From: JAFDZO01 sp041859205
Lineage (GTDB): Bacteria > Bacteroidota > Ignavibacteria > Tepidaquicellales > Tepidaquicellaceae
Reading direction: 5' to 3'
Length of the DNA: 6,553 nucleotides
Assembly: GCA_041859205.1 (NCBI GenBank)
Contig: JBHEKU010000244.1
Location: 1-6,553, forward strand
Positions 5,413 to 6,553 of the stretch are shown piece by piece. The notes under the pieces were generated by a model. It ran no database searches. It was not told the origin of the DNA and saw only the letters and a program-made list of their open reading frames with translations. Made by a program: the position numbers and the translations under genes. Position 1 is the first letter of the stretch, and every line of letters begins with the position of its first letter.

Positions 5413-6553
5413 TTGAAACAACCAAAATATATCTTCCTCACAGGCGGAGTTGTATCGTCACTCGGCAAAGGCATAGCATCAGCATCACTCGGACTTTTAT
5501 TAAAGTCACGCGGCTTAAGAGTTACCATTCAGAAATTTGATCCATATATAAACGTTGACCCGGGTACAATGTCTCCATTACAGCATGGAGAAGTCTTTGT
5601 TACAGAAGACGGCGCAGAGACTGATTTAGATCTTGGCCACTACGAAAGATTCCTCGATGAGAATATGAGCAGGATGAATAATACTACAACGGGACAAGTA
5701 TATAATGAAGTTATTAATAAAGAGAGAAGAGGGGATTATCTTGGCGCAACTGTACAGGTGATTCCTCACATAACTGATGAAATAAAAAGACGCTTTGCAC
5801 AGGTTTCAAAAACAAATGATTATGATGTAATCATTACGGAAATTGGCGGAACCGTTGGTGATATCGAATCGCTTCCATTTCTTGAAGCCATGCGTCAGTT
5901 CATGCATGAGCGCGGAAAAAATAATGCTCTTTGTATTCACCTTACTCTTATTCCTTACATACGTTCTGCAGGGGAAATTAAAACAAAGCCCACTCAGCAC
6001 TCGGTAAAAACTTTGCTGGAAATTGGTGTACAGCCGGATATACTCCTTTGCAGAAGCGAGCAGGCATTATCAAAAGAAGTGAAAGCAAAGATTGGGCTCT
6101 TTTGTAACATTGATACTGATTCCGTTCTACAGGCGCTTGATGCGAAATCAATTTATGAAGTGCCGCTTAATTTAAAAGGCGAGAAGCTTGATGAAGTTGT
6201 TATCAAAAAAATGAAATTGAAATGCGGCAAGCCAAATCTTACTGAATGGAAAAAAGTTGTTGATAAAATTTTAACACCTCAAAAAGAAGTTACAATCGGT
6301 ATCTGCGGGAAATATAATCTTGTGCCTGATGCATACAAAAGTATTCTTGAATCATTCATTCATGCCGGCGCTTATAACGAAGTAAAAGTTAATCTGAAAT
6401 GGATCGATGCAGAAGAAATAGAAAAAAATCCTAAGAACACAAAAAATATTTTTGCAGGAGTAAACGGTTTATTGGTCTGTCCCGGATTTGGTGACAGAGG
6501 CATCGAAGGGAAAATTAAAACGATACAATATGTGCGCGAAAATAAAATTCCTT
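5413..6553 (+). CDS. pyrG: CTP synthase, N-terminal 380 residues (cut by right edge)
   Basis: Makes CTP from UTP, ATP and glutamine in the cytoplasm. About 380 of the usual 540 residues are present. The TTG at 5413 is the only conventional start: it precedes the conserved opening KQPKYIFLTGGVVSSLGKG, and the same frame has stops at 5374 and 5386 with no ATG or GTG between them and the TTG. The synthetase domain (about 1-270) shows the P-loop GGVVSSLGKG (11-20), metal-binding D71 in ETDLDLGHYERF, E143 in ITEIGGTVGDIESLPF, and the UTP/CTP-binding KTKPTQHSV (190-198). The class I glutaminase domain begins near 295 and reaches the oxyanion-strand motif CPGFGDRG (356-363); its catalytic cysteine and His-Glu pair lie beyond the edge. 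The CPGFG form replaces the common PGGFG. It starts 4 bases after kdsB, without a Shine-Dalgarno sequence. Confidence 0.97.
   Translation, partial: MKQPKYIFLTGGVVSSLGKGIASASLGLLLKSRGLRVTIQKFDPYINVDPGTMSPLQHGEVFVTEDGAETDLDLGHYERFLDENMSRMNNTTTGQVYNEVINKERRGDYLGATVQVIPHITDEIKRRFAQVSKTNDYDVIITEIGGTVGDIESLPFLEAMRQFMHERGKNNALCIHLTLIPYIRSAGEIKTKPTQHSVKTLLEIGVQPDILLCRSEQALSKEVKAKIGLFCNIDTDSVLQALDAKSIYEVPLNLKGEKLDEVVIKKMKLKCGKPNLTEWKKVVDKILTPQKEVTIGICGKYNLVPDAYKSILESFIHAGAYNEVKVNLKWIDAEEIEKNPKNTKNIFAGVNGLLVCPGFGDRGIEGKIKTIQYVRENKIP

Larger units (their letters stand above)
3691..6553 (+). other. Probable operon plsC-gatC-kdsB-pyrG (continues past right edge)
   Basis: Four collinear genes have gaps of 3, 2 and 4 bases, and no hairpin or promoter-sized space between them. 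The upstream boundary is the terminator at 3618-3652. The first promoter must therefore lie in or very near the 38 bases before plsC or overlap the terminator, or expression must come from read-through. An AT-rich TAAGTTTT at 3659-3666 resembles a Bacteroidota -7 element, but the nearest upstream TTG (3634-3635 region) is too far for the usual spacing. Whether further genes follow pyrG cannot be seen. Confidence 0.75.

Noticed and set aside
5216..5425. 69-codon minus-strand open frame across the kdsB/pyrG junction
   Set aside because: Its serine/phenylalanine-rich product is the antisense of lysine/glutamate codons in kdsB. No independent support.
5806..6000. 64-codon minus-strand open frame inside pyrG
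   Set aside because: It is antisense to highly conserved CTP synthase motifs, so the constraint belongs to pyrG.
1..6553. Search by eye for tRNA/rRNA genes, CRISPR arrays, insertion sequences, toxin-antitoxin or defence modules
   Set aside because: None was seen. Coding density is high, the intergenic gaps total only about 240 bases, and every gene is a recognisable housekeeping or secreted-enzyme family.

Overview
This window is a low-GC stretch of chromosome from a Gram-negative (lipopolysaccharide-making) bacterium. It is probably from the Ignavibacteria or a neighbouring lineage of the Bacteroidota/Chlorobi (FCB) group. Three things point there: a secreted peptidase ending in a type IX secretion sorting domain with the QNYPNPFNPSTKI signature, a CMP-Kdo synthetase gene, and start codons that lack Shine-Dalgarno sequences. 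This placement is inferred from protein signatures and was not tested with a phylogeny.

Layout. Bases 1-1044, minus strand: the N-terminal half of the RecG helicase, running off the left edge and starting at TTG. Bases 1045-1179: a short divergent intergenic region with an 8-bp inverted repeat and a possible Bacteroidota-style promoter. Bases 1180-3591, plus strand: an 803-residue secreted zinc carboxypeptidase of family M14 with a C-terminal type IX sorting domain. Bases 3618-3652: a strong intrinsic terminator closes that unit. From 3691 to the right edge, a tight plus-strand cluster encodes PlsC (phospholipid synthesis), GatC (tRNA-dependent amidotransferase subunit), KdsB (CMP-Kdo synthesis) and PyrG (CTP synthase, cut by the right edge). 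Gaps inside the cluster are only 2-4 bases, so it is very likely one operon.

How the genes fit together. PyrG makes CTP, KdsB spends CTP to activate Kdo for lipid A, and PlsC makes phosphatidic acid, which is next activated with CTP. The cluster therefore reads as an envelope-building operon with its own CTP supply, with gatC as an apparently unrelated passenger. The peptidase is an independent exported enzyme.

I found no mobile element, CRISPR array, RNA gene or defence-like module. Nothing in the window convincingly amounts to a new biological system. The most useful oddities are a lysine at the expected catalytic-arginine position of the peptidase, the inverted repeat between recG and the peptidase gene, the lack of Shine-Dalgarno sequences, and the CTP-centred operon.
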